Below, one piece after another: positions 36,979-46,470 of a stretch of DNA of 64,000 bases. The stretch spans positions 434,001 through 498,000 of the forward strand of contig OW818654.1 in NCBI GenBank assembly GCA_942492935.1, given 5' to 3'. Under the pieces are notes generated by a model. The model was not told where the DNA came from. It made no database searches and was given only the letters and a program-made list of their open reading frames with translations. Source of the DNA: JANJUO01 sp942492935. Lineage in GTDB: Bacteria > Bacteroidota > Ignavibacteria > Kapaibacteriales > UBA2268. Within the stretch, counting starts at the first letter, position 1. Each line of letters begins with the position of its first letter. The position numbers and the translations under genes are program-made.

Positions 36979-37031
36979 AGCTAATCCTTAAAAAAATTAA
37001 TACGTAAAATATTTTTATTTATTGTTAATCT

Positions 37032-37103
37032 TCACAAAATTTCCACTCTATCACCTTTTTTTACAAAATATACACCGGAGGGAAGATGTGAAACCTCACA
37101 TCG
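37032..37103 (-). pseudogene. Orphan end of a T9SS sorting domain
   Basis: Reads EVSHLPSGVYFVKKGDRVEIL and a stop codon, close to the last strand of a T9SS type A sorting signal (compare the intact SRLPAGVYFVRIGEKVKKF of the neighbouring gene). It has no start and no body, and lies 53 bp beyond the end of the intact T9SS gene. It is a leftover from a duplicated or replaced gene end. Confidence 0.65.
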
Positions 37104-37156
37104 AATCTCTTAATCAGAGAGGGTCGAGGTGAGGTTATCGCAATTCTATATTCATG

Positions 37157-39145
37157 CTACATCTTCACAAACTTCTTCACCTTTTCACCAATCCTCACAA
37201 AATACACTCCCGCAGGCAGGCGTGAAACATCAATTTTATTGTTGCCCTCTATTAAAGATGATTGAACAAGTTCAATTCCATAAATATCAAATATTTGTAC
37301 TTGATAACCTTCCGAAGGTTTCGAACCTTCGGAAGGTTCAAAACGGATTGTGATGAAATCTGTTGTGGGATTAGGATAGACTGCGATTTGAGAATTATCG
37401 TCAAAACTAAAATTAACAACAGACGATGGGTCGGCAATAGTAAAATTAGTAGAAACCCAATTAGTGATTTTGGTACCTTTTATAACTCTAAGCCGAACAA
37501 AATATTTTTGTCCTGCAACCAATATAGGCGTTTTGAATACTGTGTCGGTGATATCTTGATTGTCGGAATAATTTCCAACGAAATACGGATTATCACTTAA
37601 CATTAACTGATATTTCTCAGCACCTTCAATACTTGTCCATTTGATTTCGCAAAATGATGTATTTACAATGTCGCCTAATTTTGGATATATAATTACAGGG
37701 GGATTTGTATATGTATCGTTTTCAAAAGTGCAAAACAGTGTTGCTCTAATATTCCAGTCACTTTCCATATTATCCGAAATAGCTTTAATCCGTCCGTAAT
37801 AACATTTGTTGAATTCAAAATCTGGAAGTATTATAACAGTGTCTGTAACTATTGTATCAACAGTAAGTTGGTCGAAAACCCCGTAATCAAACACATTTGA
37901 AGGTGAATAAGCAATTTGTAAATTATATTTTTTTGCACCCAAAACTGGTTTCCATATTGCCGAAATACCGAATGGACTGATCCGATTCTTATATCGCTGT
38001 AATAATGGTCTTGAAAGAATTTTTGAACCATCCATTTTTAATAAATATTCACCACCCATAATATATGCACAATTTATATCAGGATATGTTACTTCAGAAA
38101 AATTATCATATTCCATATCATATCCACCCGATATATTTGGTGCATACTCTTTTTGCCAACTTAAGCCACCATCGGTAGTCCTATGTATAGCACAGTTCGT
38201 TCCAACTGCAATTGCATTATCTGCATCGGCAGCAGCTATAGAAATAACTCTGTAATTTAGTCCCCAGTGTTCATCAGAAGAAGCAAAGCAAAAAACCCAA
38301 TCTTTTCCACCGTTTAAAGTCTTATAAACTTTTGTAGCATACTGCCCATGAATTTCTGTTGGTTCAGCTTCAATTTTGTATGCTGTTAATCTGTTAACAA
38401 AATATAAATCCATTGTATTGCTGGCATTCATAAATTCATTCCAAGTTTCACCTCTGTCGGTTGTTTCGAGATATTTATATTTTTTTTGAATATAATTTGT
38501 GGTTTGAATTATAAAATTATCCTCGCTAAACATAAATATTTTTTCAACCCAAGTCAGGCTATCAGGTACTGGAATTTTTGTATATGTTTTGAAAAAATTA
38601 TTAGTATAAAGAAGTGTATCCCAAAACGAAATTGCTTTGTTGTTCATATTACTTACTCTTCTTTGATTAGCAATTCCAGTATTTTCGTTAAACATACAAA
38701 CATAATCAAGCATTGTATTTGTATCTAAAGTTGTACTTTCCCAGTTTATACCTGTATCAGAACTGAAAAAAATTACTCCTTTTCTGAGATAGAATTCGTT
38801 CCAATTGTCATCCATTCCCTGAAATTCAGTTTGCGCACCCACCCATACTAATTTTTCCTTTGTTGGGAAAGCAATAGAATTAATCTCGTTTTCGAATGAG
38901 TTTGCGGCAAAGACAGTGTCCCATGTCGTACCACCATTTTTTGTTAGCGCAAGAAATGGCGAGGTATTAGCATATTTTGAGTCAATAATTAATACATTAT
39001 CTTTGTCAATACTCTGTAGATTATTATGTCTGCTAAATTCATAAAAACTGCCTTTTTCTTTATAGACTGCATTCCATTTGTTAATTAATTGAGCATTGCC
39101 TATATTGATACAAAATATCATTAGCAAAAAAGTAAAATATTTCAT
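37157..39145 (-). CDS. T9SS-exported BNR/YCF48-like propeller protein with Fn3-like domain
   Basis: 662 residues from the ATG at 39145 (GGAG 7 nt upstream; an in-frame TTG at 39157 is rejected). A signal peptide is followed by Asp-box/BNR-like repeats (FFSSDTGINWE, ETTDRGETWNEF, KTLNGGKDWVF, RTTDGGLSWQ) that build a sialidase-like or Ycf48-like propeller. A fibronectin-like segment (about 470-580) and a T9SS type A sorting domain (VYPNPTTDFITIRF ... LPAGVYFVRIG) follow. The sorting domain carries an 11-residue insertion EPSEGSKPSEG encoded by a perfect 33-nt palindrome. It is a surface or secreted protein of unknown ligand. Confidence 0.85.
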   Translation of the reverse strand: MKYFTFLLMIFCINIGNAQLINKWNAVYKEKGSFYEFSRHNNLQSIDKDNVLIIDSKYANTSPFLALTKNGGTTWDTVFAANSFENEINSIAFPTKEKLVWVGAQTEFQGMDDNWNEFYLRKGVIFFSSDTGINWESTTLDTNTMLDYVCMFNENTGIANQRRVSNMNNKAISFWDTLLYTNNFFKTYTKIPVPDSLTWVEKIFMFSEDNFIIQTTNYIQKKYKYLETTDRGETWNEFMNASNTMDLYFVNRLTAYKIEAEPTEIHGQYATKVYKTLNGGKDWVFCFASSDEHWGLNYRVISIAAADADNAIAVGTNCAIHRTTDGGLSWQKEYAPNISGGYDMEYDNFSEVTYPDINCAYIMGGEYLLKMDGSKILSRPLLQRYKNRISPFGISAIWKPVLGAKKYNLQIAYSPSNVFDYGVFDQLTVDTIVTDTVIILPDFEFNKCYYGRIKAISDNMESDWNIRATLFCTFENDTYTNPPVIIYPKLGDIVNTSFCEIKWTSIEGAEKYQLMLSDNPYFVGNYSDNQDITDTVFKTPILVAGQKYFVRLRVIKGTKITNWVSTNFTIADPSSVVNFSFDDNSQIAVYPNPTTDFITIRFEPSEGSKPSEGYQVQIFDIYGIELVQSSLIEGNNKIDVSRLPAGVYFVRIGEKVKKFVKM
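37306..37338. repeat. Perfect palindrome inserted in frame in a coding region
   Basis: AACCTTCCGAAGGTT (37306-37320), a TCG loop and the exact complement AACCTTCGGAAGGTT (37324-37338). It lies in the coding sequence of the T9SS sorting domain and adds Glu/Pro/Ser/Gly residues without breaking the frame. A related CCTTCCGAAG/CTTCGGAAGG hairpin serves as terminator at 43771. Confidence 0.9.
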
Positions 39146-39589
39146 TTTAAACTCCAAAAAATAAATAGTACATATAACAATTTAAACACATTTTCAAAAT
39201 ATTTTGCAAAAAAACACATTATATTCGATTTTGATTCCAAAAATTATTTCTATAGATTTTCCATTACCACCGTAATCATAATTCACCAAAGCGAACTAAT
39301 CTAGAGCAATTCTCCAGCATCAGGGTTAATAGATATTTAGATATTGCCATTAAACCATATATCTATATCAACAAAGTTATTATAAATGTTACTTTTATTG
39401 AATTCCCCAATTTTCCAAAAATCTTTTTTCACATTTGCAAACCACATAAATACAAAGACAATCTAAACGCGAAATAATCACATTTTTTTTTCCTTTTTTT
39501 CATTTTTTTGAAAATATTTTTTTACAATTTGTCTATTAATTTGAATTTTAGTAATTTTGTTATTTATGTAACAATATTCAATTTAATCT
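39146..39589. other. Divergent intergenic region, no recognised feature
   Basis: About 440 bp, strongly AT-rich, between two divergent genes; it must hold both promoters. No repeat of the families seen elsewhere in the window and no convincing consensus box was found. Confidence 0.4.
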
Positions 39590-41659
39590 ATGCGAATAAT
39601 ATGTATGTTTTTACTGGTTGCAGGAATTATTACTTCTTGTTCAAATAAAATTGCTAAACCTAATTTTTTAAATAAGGAAGATGTTCTCAAAAAGATTGAA
39701 AGGCAATCTTATCCTGAATCAAAAGATTATCCAGATGATGATAATTTATTGATTTACTATGATACTCAAGTTGAAATTAAATATATGAACAGAGAATTAG
39801 TACAGGTAATTAAAGTACATGTTATAAAAAAATTATTCAAAAACCTAATTGAAAACAGCAAAACATCAATTGCGTTAGGTGAAACTGACGAGTTGCTATA
39901 TCTTGAAGGACGCACTTTAAATCGCGATACAGTTTCTTCATTTTTGAAAAAAGATGATATTTCAACTATTGTATTGAAATCTGGGGGCGAAGAATTAGAA
40001 AATAAAATAATAAATTTTACTTTTCAAAATGTTCAGGAAAATAGTATAGTTGAATATTTTTATGTAATTAAATCAGTAAATTCATATATGGGTAGAATTC
40101 ACGAAATTCAATTGCTTGGGCAGCCGGTTGTTTTCAATAATTTTAGTCTTTCAATGGATAATACGCTTAGAGAATATTCAAATTTTGTTTATGCAACTTT
40201 AAGTTCATCAGACTCTAGATTTTCAAACAATATATTATTTACAATGCTATTTACTAAGCCACTTTCTATCTCATATTCAATAAATGCTAACGGAATAAAT
40301 GGCAATACAGTTCCAATTGTTTTTAAAACAGAAGATAATTCAACTTTTACTTGGACATTTAAAGATGTACCTTCTTTTGAACCGGAAGAAGATATGCTTC
40401 CGATTAATTTTTTGAAACCAAAAATTGAATTTCAACCAACTTTAGTAAATGATTGGAATGATATTGTATCGCCATATATTATCGAACTTAATAAAATTAT
40501 TGATGAAACAGACTATAAAGCTATTATCAAAAAGAAAGACGAAATATTAAAAGGTGAACAAGACAAATTAAGAAAGATTGAGCTAATAACTGATTATGTA
40601 AGAAATATAAGATATGAAGCTAATCGTTTTGGTGAAGGTGGGACTATTCCAATGTCTCCAGAAAAGGTATTGAGCAAGGGTTATGGTGATTGTAAAGATA
40701 AGAGTTTTTTGCTTTGTAATTTGCTTAGACAGGCTCATATTGAAGCATATCCTGTGCTTGTTATGACTAATGATGAAGATATTATATCAAAAGACATACC
40801 TGTTTGGAAATTTAATCACATGATAGTAAAAGTTTTTGATTCAGATAAAATAATTTGGATTGACCCAACAGTAACAAGATGTAAACTTGGAGAAATTCCT
40901 GCTAATATTCAGGGAGTAGGAGCTATTCCATTAAATCCTCATTTTAAATATGGTACATATAGAACAGGAAATGTTGAATTTGAAATAATTCCAGAAAATA
41001 CATATTATGATAATAATTTGAAATTTTCTTATGATATGAATATTTTTAGTAACGATTCAATTTTTTACAAAGTTAATTTAATTTGCAAAGGTGAATTTGG
41101 ATTAATGATGAGAAATATAAAATATGAGGGAAATGATAATATTATAAAAGATTTTATTAAAGATATGATGAAAGATGAATTCAAAAATGTGGAATTATCA
41201 GAACTTAAATTTAGTAACTTAGATGATTATGATAATCCCGTAATCATTGAATTTTCATTTTCAGCATTGAAAAAAATTAAAAAAATTACAAAAAATCTTT
41301 TTTCAATTGATGTTGACCCATTTATTACGCATAATAAATCAAAATGGTTAAATCAGAATAAAAAACGAAAGCACCCTGTTTATTTCAATTTTATATATTC
41401 GATAAGTAAAGAAGCTGTGATTCATCTTGAAGAGGATGTAAAATTTGTTGAATTGGCAAATTCTGACGAACTTGAGAATGAATTCTTTCATTTCAATAGG
41501 TTTTTAGTTACTGATGATAATAAAAAAATTGAATTTAGTGAATTTTTCGCTAACAAGAAAATTTATATTTTAACAGAGGAATATGATAATGCAAAGAAAT
41601 TATTTTCTGATATGAAGAATATTCAAAGTAATGGTTTAGTAGTAGAAATTGCCAATTAA
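39590..41659 (+). CDS. DUF3857 / transglutaminase-like lipoprotein
   Basis: 689 residues. The lipoprotein signal ends in ITSC. A DUF3857 beta-rich domain (about 60-250) is followed by a transglutaminase-like core whose triad is visible: Cys368 (GYGDCKDKS), His410 (KFNHMIV) and Asp425 (WIDPT). The C-terminal part is a DUF2569/DUF3858-like beta domain. Members of this family are envelope proteins of uncertain activity (proteolysis or cross-linking). Monocistronic, with a possible terminator 150 bp downstream. Confidence 0.87.
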   Translation: MRIICMFLLVAGIITSCSNKIAKPNFLNKEDVLKKIERQSYPESKDYPDDDNLLIYYDTQVEIKYMNRELVQVIKVHVIKKLFKNLIENSKTSIALGETDELLYLEGRTLNRDTVSSFLKKDDISTIVLKSGGEELENKIINFTFQNVQENSIVEYFYVIKSVNSYMGRIHEIQLLGQPVVFNNFSLSMDNTLREYSNFVYATLSSSDSRFSNNILFTMLFTKPLSISYSINANGINGNTVPIVFKTEDNSTFTWTFKDVPSFEPEEDMLPINFLKPKIEFQPTLVNDWNDIVSPYIIELNKIIDETDYKAIIKKKDEILKGEQDKLRKIELITDYVRNIRYEANRFGEGGTIPMSPEKVLSKGYGDCKDKSFLLCNLLRQAHIEAYPVLVMTNDEDIISKDIPVWKFNHMIVKVFDSDKIIWIDPTVTRCKLGEIPANIQGVGAIPLNPHFKYGTYRTGNVEFEIIPENTYYDNNLKFSYDMNIFSNDSIFYKVNLICKGEFGLMMRNIKYEGNDNIIKDFIKDMMKDEFKNVELSELKFSNLDDYDNPVIIEFSFSALKKIKKITKNLFSIDVDPFITHNKSKWLNQNKKRKHPVYFNFIYSISKEAVIHLEEDVKFVELANSDELENEFFHFNRFLVTDDNKKIEFSEFFANKKIYILTEEYDNAKKLFSDMKNIQSNGLVVEIAN

Positions 41660-41813
41660 TTTCATGTAAAAACTATGCAATAATCATATTTCATTTTGAT
41701 GAGGATTATCAGATTTTATGAGGATTGACAGATAATAAGTAAAAATTCGAAAGTGGATTTTTATTGAAAATTTACAAATTTGAAAGGAACTATTATCTAA
41801 ATAAGCATTTAAG

Positions 41814-41845
41814 CATCAGATGTTTTGAAATAATCTGATGTTTTA
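41814..41845 (+). terminator. Possible terminator after the transglutaminase-like gene
   Basis: CATCAGAT (41814-41821) pairs with ATCTGATG (41833-41840) around an 11-nt loop and is followed by TTTTAT. The rest of 41660-42000 shows nothing recognisable. Confidence 0.5.
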
Positions 41846-42000
41846 TAAATAGTTAGGTATAGTTTGCAGGAGATTTTGTCATTTAGCTACTTATTATGCA
41901 TTTATTATATCAGAATTAAATCAAAAAAAATTTACAACATTGATACTAACTATGTTTGAAATTTGATTTGTATGGAAAATACAATTAGGTAATAAAATAA

Positions 42001-42034
42001 AAAAAGCCCACTCTGAAATTAGGGCGGGCTTCTT
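42001..42034 (-). terminator. Intrinsic terminator of the Gln-rich gene
   Basis: On the minus strand AAGCCCGCCCT and AGAGTGGGCTT pair with one or two mismatches around a short loop and lead into a run of T residues, about 25 nt after the stop codon. Confidence 0.75.
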
Positions 42035-42056
42035 TAAGTTGTATTAAGATTTATAA

Positions 42057-42293
42057 TTAAATCTTAATATCCAAATACCCTTTTCGAATCTGATTCTGTG
42101 CAACCTGTTGTATTTGAACAGGAGGTTGAGTTGCTGTAAGCAATTGCAACATCATTTGCGGAGTTGATTTTTCTCCTTTAGTGGAGTCAACCAGCACTTG
42201 ATTTTGAATCTGCTGTTGAGCATTTTGGGTGGGTTGCTGTTGATTTTGCAATTTTTCCACCTGATTCATCGTTGAGTTTATACTTAAATTCAT
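42057..42293 (-). CDS. Small Gln-rich protein of unknown function
   Basis: A 78-residue protein from the ATG at 42293, chosen because GGAGG lies 6 nt upstream. More than a quarter of residues are Gln in the N-terminal half (EKLQNQQQPTQNAQQQIQNQ), followed by a conserved-looking tail with TPQMMLQLLT and an IRKGYLDIKI end. No signal peptide. The strong ribosome site and dedicated terminator argue that it is real. No family is recognised. Confidence 0.6.
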   Translation of the reverse strand: MNLSINSTMNQVEKLQNQQQPTQNAQQQIQNQVLVDSTKGEKSTPQMMLQLLTATQPPVQIQQVAQNQIRKGYLDIKI

Positions 42294-42562
42294 AATTACC
42301 TCCAAATACAATCATTCAGACTGCAAATTAATAAATTTATTTTATATACCAAACATTTTTTTGATTTTTTAATAGATTATTATTAATTAGTGAGGAAGCA
42401 TCAACTGTCAAATAATTTTTTTTGCAAATATAAAATTATTTGGAAAATTAGCCAAACTTTACTAATTTTGTTAGTTGATGCTAATGTTAAATTTAGCTTT
42501 TATTTAATATTATATTGTAAAATTTAATTTAAATAACATTTATATTTTTTTAGGAGGTCTTT

Positions 42563-43759
42563 ATGTTGCGTTTTTTCACAATAACTTTGATGTTTTTTGC
42601 ATCGCTGAATTTATTTTCACAACAGCAATTTGTTATCACCAAGGATAAATTCAATATTATTCCGAGGAATGATACATTAGCTGTATTGTCCGCTTCTGCT
42701 TTGCAAAGTGTAACAAAGCCAACTTATGGCGAAAATCAAACATGGGATTATTCAAAGACAAATACTGCTGGTTTTTCAATAAGTACAAATACATCATTGA
42801 AAACAAAATTACCTAATACTCAAACAGATGCCTTGATGTATCCAAATTTGTCTGAAGTAATTGCTGCAGGTCGTGGCTATTATTATGATGAGTATTATGT
42901 GGTTGATGAAAGTGGGTTCAATAGTGTTAGCTGGGGTTTTAATGAAGACCAAAATTATTTTATTGGTGATTTGACTGGTAGTAATTCAGATTCTATTATT
43001 TTTCCCAAACAATACCAAACTTATAAATCTCCAAGAGTTGTACTTAAATTCCCTTCTGAATATGGCACAACCACAACAAGCAATGTTGTTAAGAATTTGA
43101 ATTTTAATTTAACTTTAACTGGCTTTGGAATTAATAATGGACCTTGCGAAAAAGTTTCTTATATAACTCAAGTGGATAAGGTTGTTGGCTGGGGTTCATT
43201 GAAGGTTCCAAATATTTACGATATAAATGGGGCAAGCAAACCAAACAATGTAGTTTTGGTTGAAAGAGTTACTACTCGAATAGATAGTCTTTTTCTTTAT
43301 GGTCAACCAGCTCCTGATGCTTTAATGATGGGATTTGGTATCGAACAAGGCGCTAAAACCACTTCTCAAAGACTTATTTTTTGGCGTGCAGATAGACAAT
43401 CTCCTTTGTTCTCAATGTATTTCGACCCGACATTTACAAATGCAACTTCTGCATTTATTGATATAGATACAGATACTGAAACCTCGGTTGAGCAATTCGA
43501 CTTTGTAAACAGTAAAGTAAATGTTTATCCAAATCCTGTGCAGAATAGTTTCAGCATTAATATACCTGAAGCTTATTCAAATGCAAGCAGTCTTTCAATT
43601 TCAGATATTTATGGCAATATTTTAGAAAATGTAAATATGAATGATACTGATAATTTATTGGAATTTTCAACAAACTTAGCAAGCGGCTCTTATTTTGTAA
43701 GATTGTTTGACAAATCAGGTAAATTATTAACAACATCAAAATTTGTAGTTAACAATTAG
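42563..43759 (+). CDS. T9SS-exported protein of unknown function
   Basis: 398 residues. GGAGGT sits 5 nt before the ATG. A signal peptide (about 1-20, ends LFSQ) is followed by a beta-rich body of no known family (TYGENQTWDYSKTNTAG; YYYDEYYVVDESG). The last 75 residues are a T9SS type A sorting domain (VNVYPNPVQNSFSI, ISDIYGNIL, ASGSYFVRLF). The body matches a class of single-domain surface proteins common in this phylum. Ends at a palindromic terminator. Confidence 0.82.
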   Translation: MLRFFTITLMFFASLNLFSQQQFVITKDKFNIIPRNDTLAVLSASALQSVTKPTYGENQTWDYSKTNTAGFSISTNTSLKTKLPNTQTDALMYPNLSEVIAAGRGYYYDEYYVVDESGFNSVSWGFNEDQNYFIGDLTGSNSDSIIFPKQYQTYKSPRVVLKFPSEYGTTTTSNVVKNLNFNLTLTGFGINNGPCEKVSYITQVDKVVGWGSLKVPNIYDINGASKPNNVVLVERVTTRIDSLFLYGQPAPDALMMGFGIEQGAKTTSQRLIFWRADRQSPLFSMYFDPTFTNATSAFIDIDTDTETSVEQFDFVNSKVNVYPNPVQNSFSINIPEAYSNASSLSISDIYGNILENVNMNDTDNLLEFSTNLASGSYFVRLFDKSGKLLTTSKFVVNN

Positions 43760-43770
43760 ATTTTAATTAT

Positions 43771-43802
43771 CCTTCCGAAGTGTTTGCTTCGGAAGGTTTA
43801 TT
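43771..43802 (+). terminator. Palindromic terminator after the T9SS gene
   Basis: CCTTCCGAAG (43771-43780) pairs perfectly with CTTCGGAAGG (43787-43796) around a 6-nt loop and is followed by TTTATTTG. The stem is the same sequence family as the palindrome inserted at 37306-37338. Confidence 0.8.
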
Positions 43803-43829
43803 TGCATTGGTGGCTCTGATGTTCTTGCC

Positions 43830-44010
43830 TTGGAAATTAGTTCCGTAGGAACGCCCTGTTAGTAGCAAAGTATATAAAAGAAGAATCATAGTTCCATAGG
43901 AACGGATAAAATAGTAATTCGTAATTGAGTAATCCGCTCCAACGGAGCTAAATCAAAAAATATAAACGTGTCTGCTACAAACAGTTCGCAACAATGTTGC
44001 AAAATAAGAA
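43830..44010. repeat. Cluster of short palindromes with 3-nt loops
   Basis: In the 385-bp gap after the T9SS gene are GTTCC-GTA-GGAAC (about 43843), GTTCC-ATA-GGAAC (about 43891), CTCC-AAC-GGAG (about 43934) and GCAAC-AAT-GTTGC (about 43987). The design is the same as in the cluster at 10.8 kb. No gene is seen from 43803 to 44143. Confidence 0.6.
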
Positions 44011-44143
44011 ACCTGAAATCCGAAGCATTATCTGTTTATTTTCTCACACTCGTAACCAATCACAGACCTGAAAGAAACACAAAGCTTCTTAAAACACTGC
44101 AACGATAATTTCTTATATTTACTATTATCATCATTAGTGTTTG

Positions 44144-45304
44144 TCAAGGACCTTCAAGATTAATCCCACGTTTTAAGCTTCTTTTCTTACTATCTAATTC
44201 TACTTCAATACAAGGTTGTGTTTGTAGGGTTTCTTTTCTTAAAAATTCTCCTTTTTTGTTGTAGTAATATGTTGTTACGTTGCATAAAGTTCCATCGGCT
44301 GAGCAGTATGTTTCTTGATGAGTTGTATTTCCTGGCTGGTTATAATCAACGCTATAAAATCTTTTATCTGGAAGTTGGCAGGCAAAATGCGTTTTTTGTT
44401 TGAATGAATTGTATCTTTCAGTATATAGATATTCCGGGCAGTAGTCAGTAAACTTTCTATATTCCATAATATCGCCATCATCAAACCGAACTATAAATTC
44501 AGCATATAAATCAGTAAAATGTGTGTAGAAATATTCATTCTTTGGTAAAGAACAACTGTCTGGAGGCAAATTTGTTATGTGATTGCATCGCAAATCAGTT
44601 ACAATTTCTTTCATCCATTCTGAAAAATAATAATATCTATCACCATAATTTTTAATAAAATACTGTTTTCTTTCAATTGAAACAATTGTATCAGCACTTC
44701 GCTCGATTTTCAAATCTATCATTTGGCTGATTTGTCCATTACTTGTCATTGCCAATTTCCCATTATTCGGAAGTTCTTTATCTGTATCGCTGTAATAATT
44801 ATAAATGCTGTCACCTAAAGCTATGCCGTTGGGATTGTAAGTAACATTCACTTTGTAAATTCCTGCAAACAAAGGAACTCCAAAACTATGATGAGAACTA
44901 TTTTGTGTATGATAATTGTAATAGTTTTCAAAATCATTCAAATAGATAGGAATTACAATTTGTTCAAGTGGTTTTAAGTGTTTAATTTTAACTGAGCCGG
45001 TATCATACACCATCATTTTAAGATTTCTATCTTCAGTTTGGCGCAAAAGCATGGTATTATTGGCTTTATCATAAAGATTAAGATAAAACAATTTCTGACC
45101 TATGTTTTGGGTATGTGGTAGTAAAACAGGATAAGTGTTCTCATTACTTGTATTGGTTATAGTGATGAAAAACGTGATTTTTTCTCCTTCATAATAACTT
45201 TCTTTATCCGTACTTAGTGTAAAACTAACGGGATGATATTTCACATCGGGAAATACATTTACAACTGAAATCAAAAATATCGTAATTAAAATTAATATTT
45301 TCAT
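44144..45304 (-). CDS. Secreted protein of unknown function
   Basis: 386 residues with a signal peptide (MKILILITIFLISVVNVF). The N-terminal part (SFTLSTDKESYYEGEKITFFITITN) resembles an intracellular-proteinase-inhibitor-like (BsuPI) or Ig-like beta domain. The C-terminal part (YYNKKGEFLRKETLQTQPC) recalls toxin-repeat-like beta hairpins. No catalytic motif is seen. The gene starts 23 bp after the hydrolase stop, so the two are likely co-transcribed. Function unknown. Confidence 0.6.
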   Translation of the reverse strand: MKILILITIFLISVVNVFPDVKYHPVSFTLSTDKESYYEGEKITFFITITNTSNENTYPVLLPHTQNIGQKLFYLNLYDKANNTMLLRQTEDRNLKMMVYDTGSVKIKHLKPLEQIVIPIYLNDFENYYNYHTQNSSHHSFGVPLFAGIYKVNVTYNPNGIALGDSIYNYYSDTDKELPNNGKLAMTSNGQISQMIDLKIERSADTIVSIERKQYFIKNYGDRYYYFSEWMKEIVTDLRCNHITNLPPDSCSLPKNEYFYTHFTDLYAEFIVRFDDGDIMEYRKFTDYCPEYLYTERYNSFKQKTHFACQLPDKRFYSVDYNQPGNTTHQETYCSADGTLCNVTTYYYNKKGEFLRKETLQTQPCIEVELDSKKRSLKRGINLEGP

Positions 45305-45327
45305 AACTTCCTTTTAGCAATTTCTGA

Positions 45328-46257
45328 TTATTTTGTCCAAGTTATTAATGATTCTATAAATTTTGAATTTTGGTCAACAAATACATTATGTGAACAATTT
45401 TCAAAATAATTCACATTACATTCGCCTAATAAGTTTTGTAATTCTTTTATTTGATTTGCTGAATAGAGTCCGTCTTCTTTGCCATATAAACCACGAATTA
45501 CTAACTTCTTGGATTGTAATCGTTTTATAATTGAAGTTAAATCAATTGTTGTATATTTCTCATTTTTCCAGAATCCTTGAGGTGCCTGAATGGTCATTTG
45601 AGAAGCATATTTTTTTAAAATAGTATCAGTTTTGAATTTCGAATAAATTATTTTAGCTTCTTCAGTAGGATTTTTCGGAGAGTAAAATCCATTTTTCATA
45701 GCATGCATAAAACAATATGAACTGTATTCAATAGAATTATTATTCATATTTTCAATCAATTTAATATAATTAAGATTTACTGTATCTTTTTTGGTTTGGT
45801 AAATCTCTTTAGAGACCGAAATTATTGTTTTAAATGTTTCTTGTAAAGAAATAGGAGCTCCAACCAATATAATAGATTGAATTTTTTCAGTATATTTTTC
45901 AGCATATAAAGTTGCTACAATACCTCCAAAACTATGACCAATTAATGTGGATTTTGTGAGTCCATATTTAAGATAAATATTATTTAAATCCTCAAATGCT
46001 TCATCGAAAGTAAATTTTGCATTAGGGTCTATGCTACGCCCTTCTCCGCGTCTATCATATACAATAACAAAAAAACCTTTGTCTGCAAGGATTTGTGCGG
46101 TAGTTACTTCAAAATTTGCACAATTGTAACCTGGTCCACCATGTAGGAATATAATTGGCTTATCTTTGGAATTACCATAAGTTTGAATGTAAATATTCTG
46201 GCTATAAGCAAATATTGTAGCAAATATCAAAATTGCCGAAGTGATAATTATTTTCAT
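45328..46257 (-). CDS. Exported alpha/beta-hydrolase (prolyl aminopeptidase/S33-like)
   Basis: 309 residues with a signal peptide (about 1-19). The oxyanion motif HGGPG (39-43), DRRGEGRS and the nucleophile elbow GHSFGG (Ser109) are characteristic of S33 peptidases and related hydrolases. Asp in GKEDGLY and His in ENCSHNVF complete a plausible triad. A cap region lies at about 150-220. The first gene of a two-gene unit with the 386-residue secreted protein. The substrate is unknown. Confidence 0.82.
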   Translation of the reverse strand: MKIIITSAILIFATIFAYSQNIYIQTYGNSKDKPIIFLHGGPGYNCANFEVTTAQILADKGFFVIVYDRRGEGRSIDPNAKFTFDEAFEDLNNIYLKYGLTKSTLIGHSFGGIVATLYAEKYTEKIQSIILVGAPISLQETFKTIISVSKEIYQTKKDTVNLNYIKLIENMNNNSIEYSSYCFMHAMKNGFYSPKNPTEEAKIIYSKFKTDTILKKYASQMTIQAPQGFWKNEKYTTIDLTSIIKRLQSKKLVIRGLYGKEDGLYSANQIKELQNLLGECNVNYFENCSHNVFVDQNSKFIESLITWTK

Positions 46258-46470
46258 TTTATTCTCAAATTAATTCATTTTTCCGAAGTACATTTATCTA
46301 CATCTTCTCAGTAAATAGCAATACAAAATTAGAAAGAAAATGTCAAAATAAAAAAGAAATGTTTTGGCGATTTATAGAGACGGACTTCCACCTGATTTGA
46401 AAATTTGATATATTTGAATAATTTTTCTTTTTCGAAGTGGTGCCCATCTAATGAAAGTTTAGAAAGAAAA
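46258..46470. other. Leader region of the hydrolase operon
   Basis: AT-rich sequence upstream of the hydrolase gene. No recognised promoter box. It borders the tandem-repeat array to the right. Confidence 0.35.
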
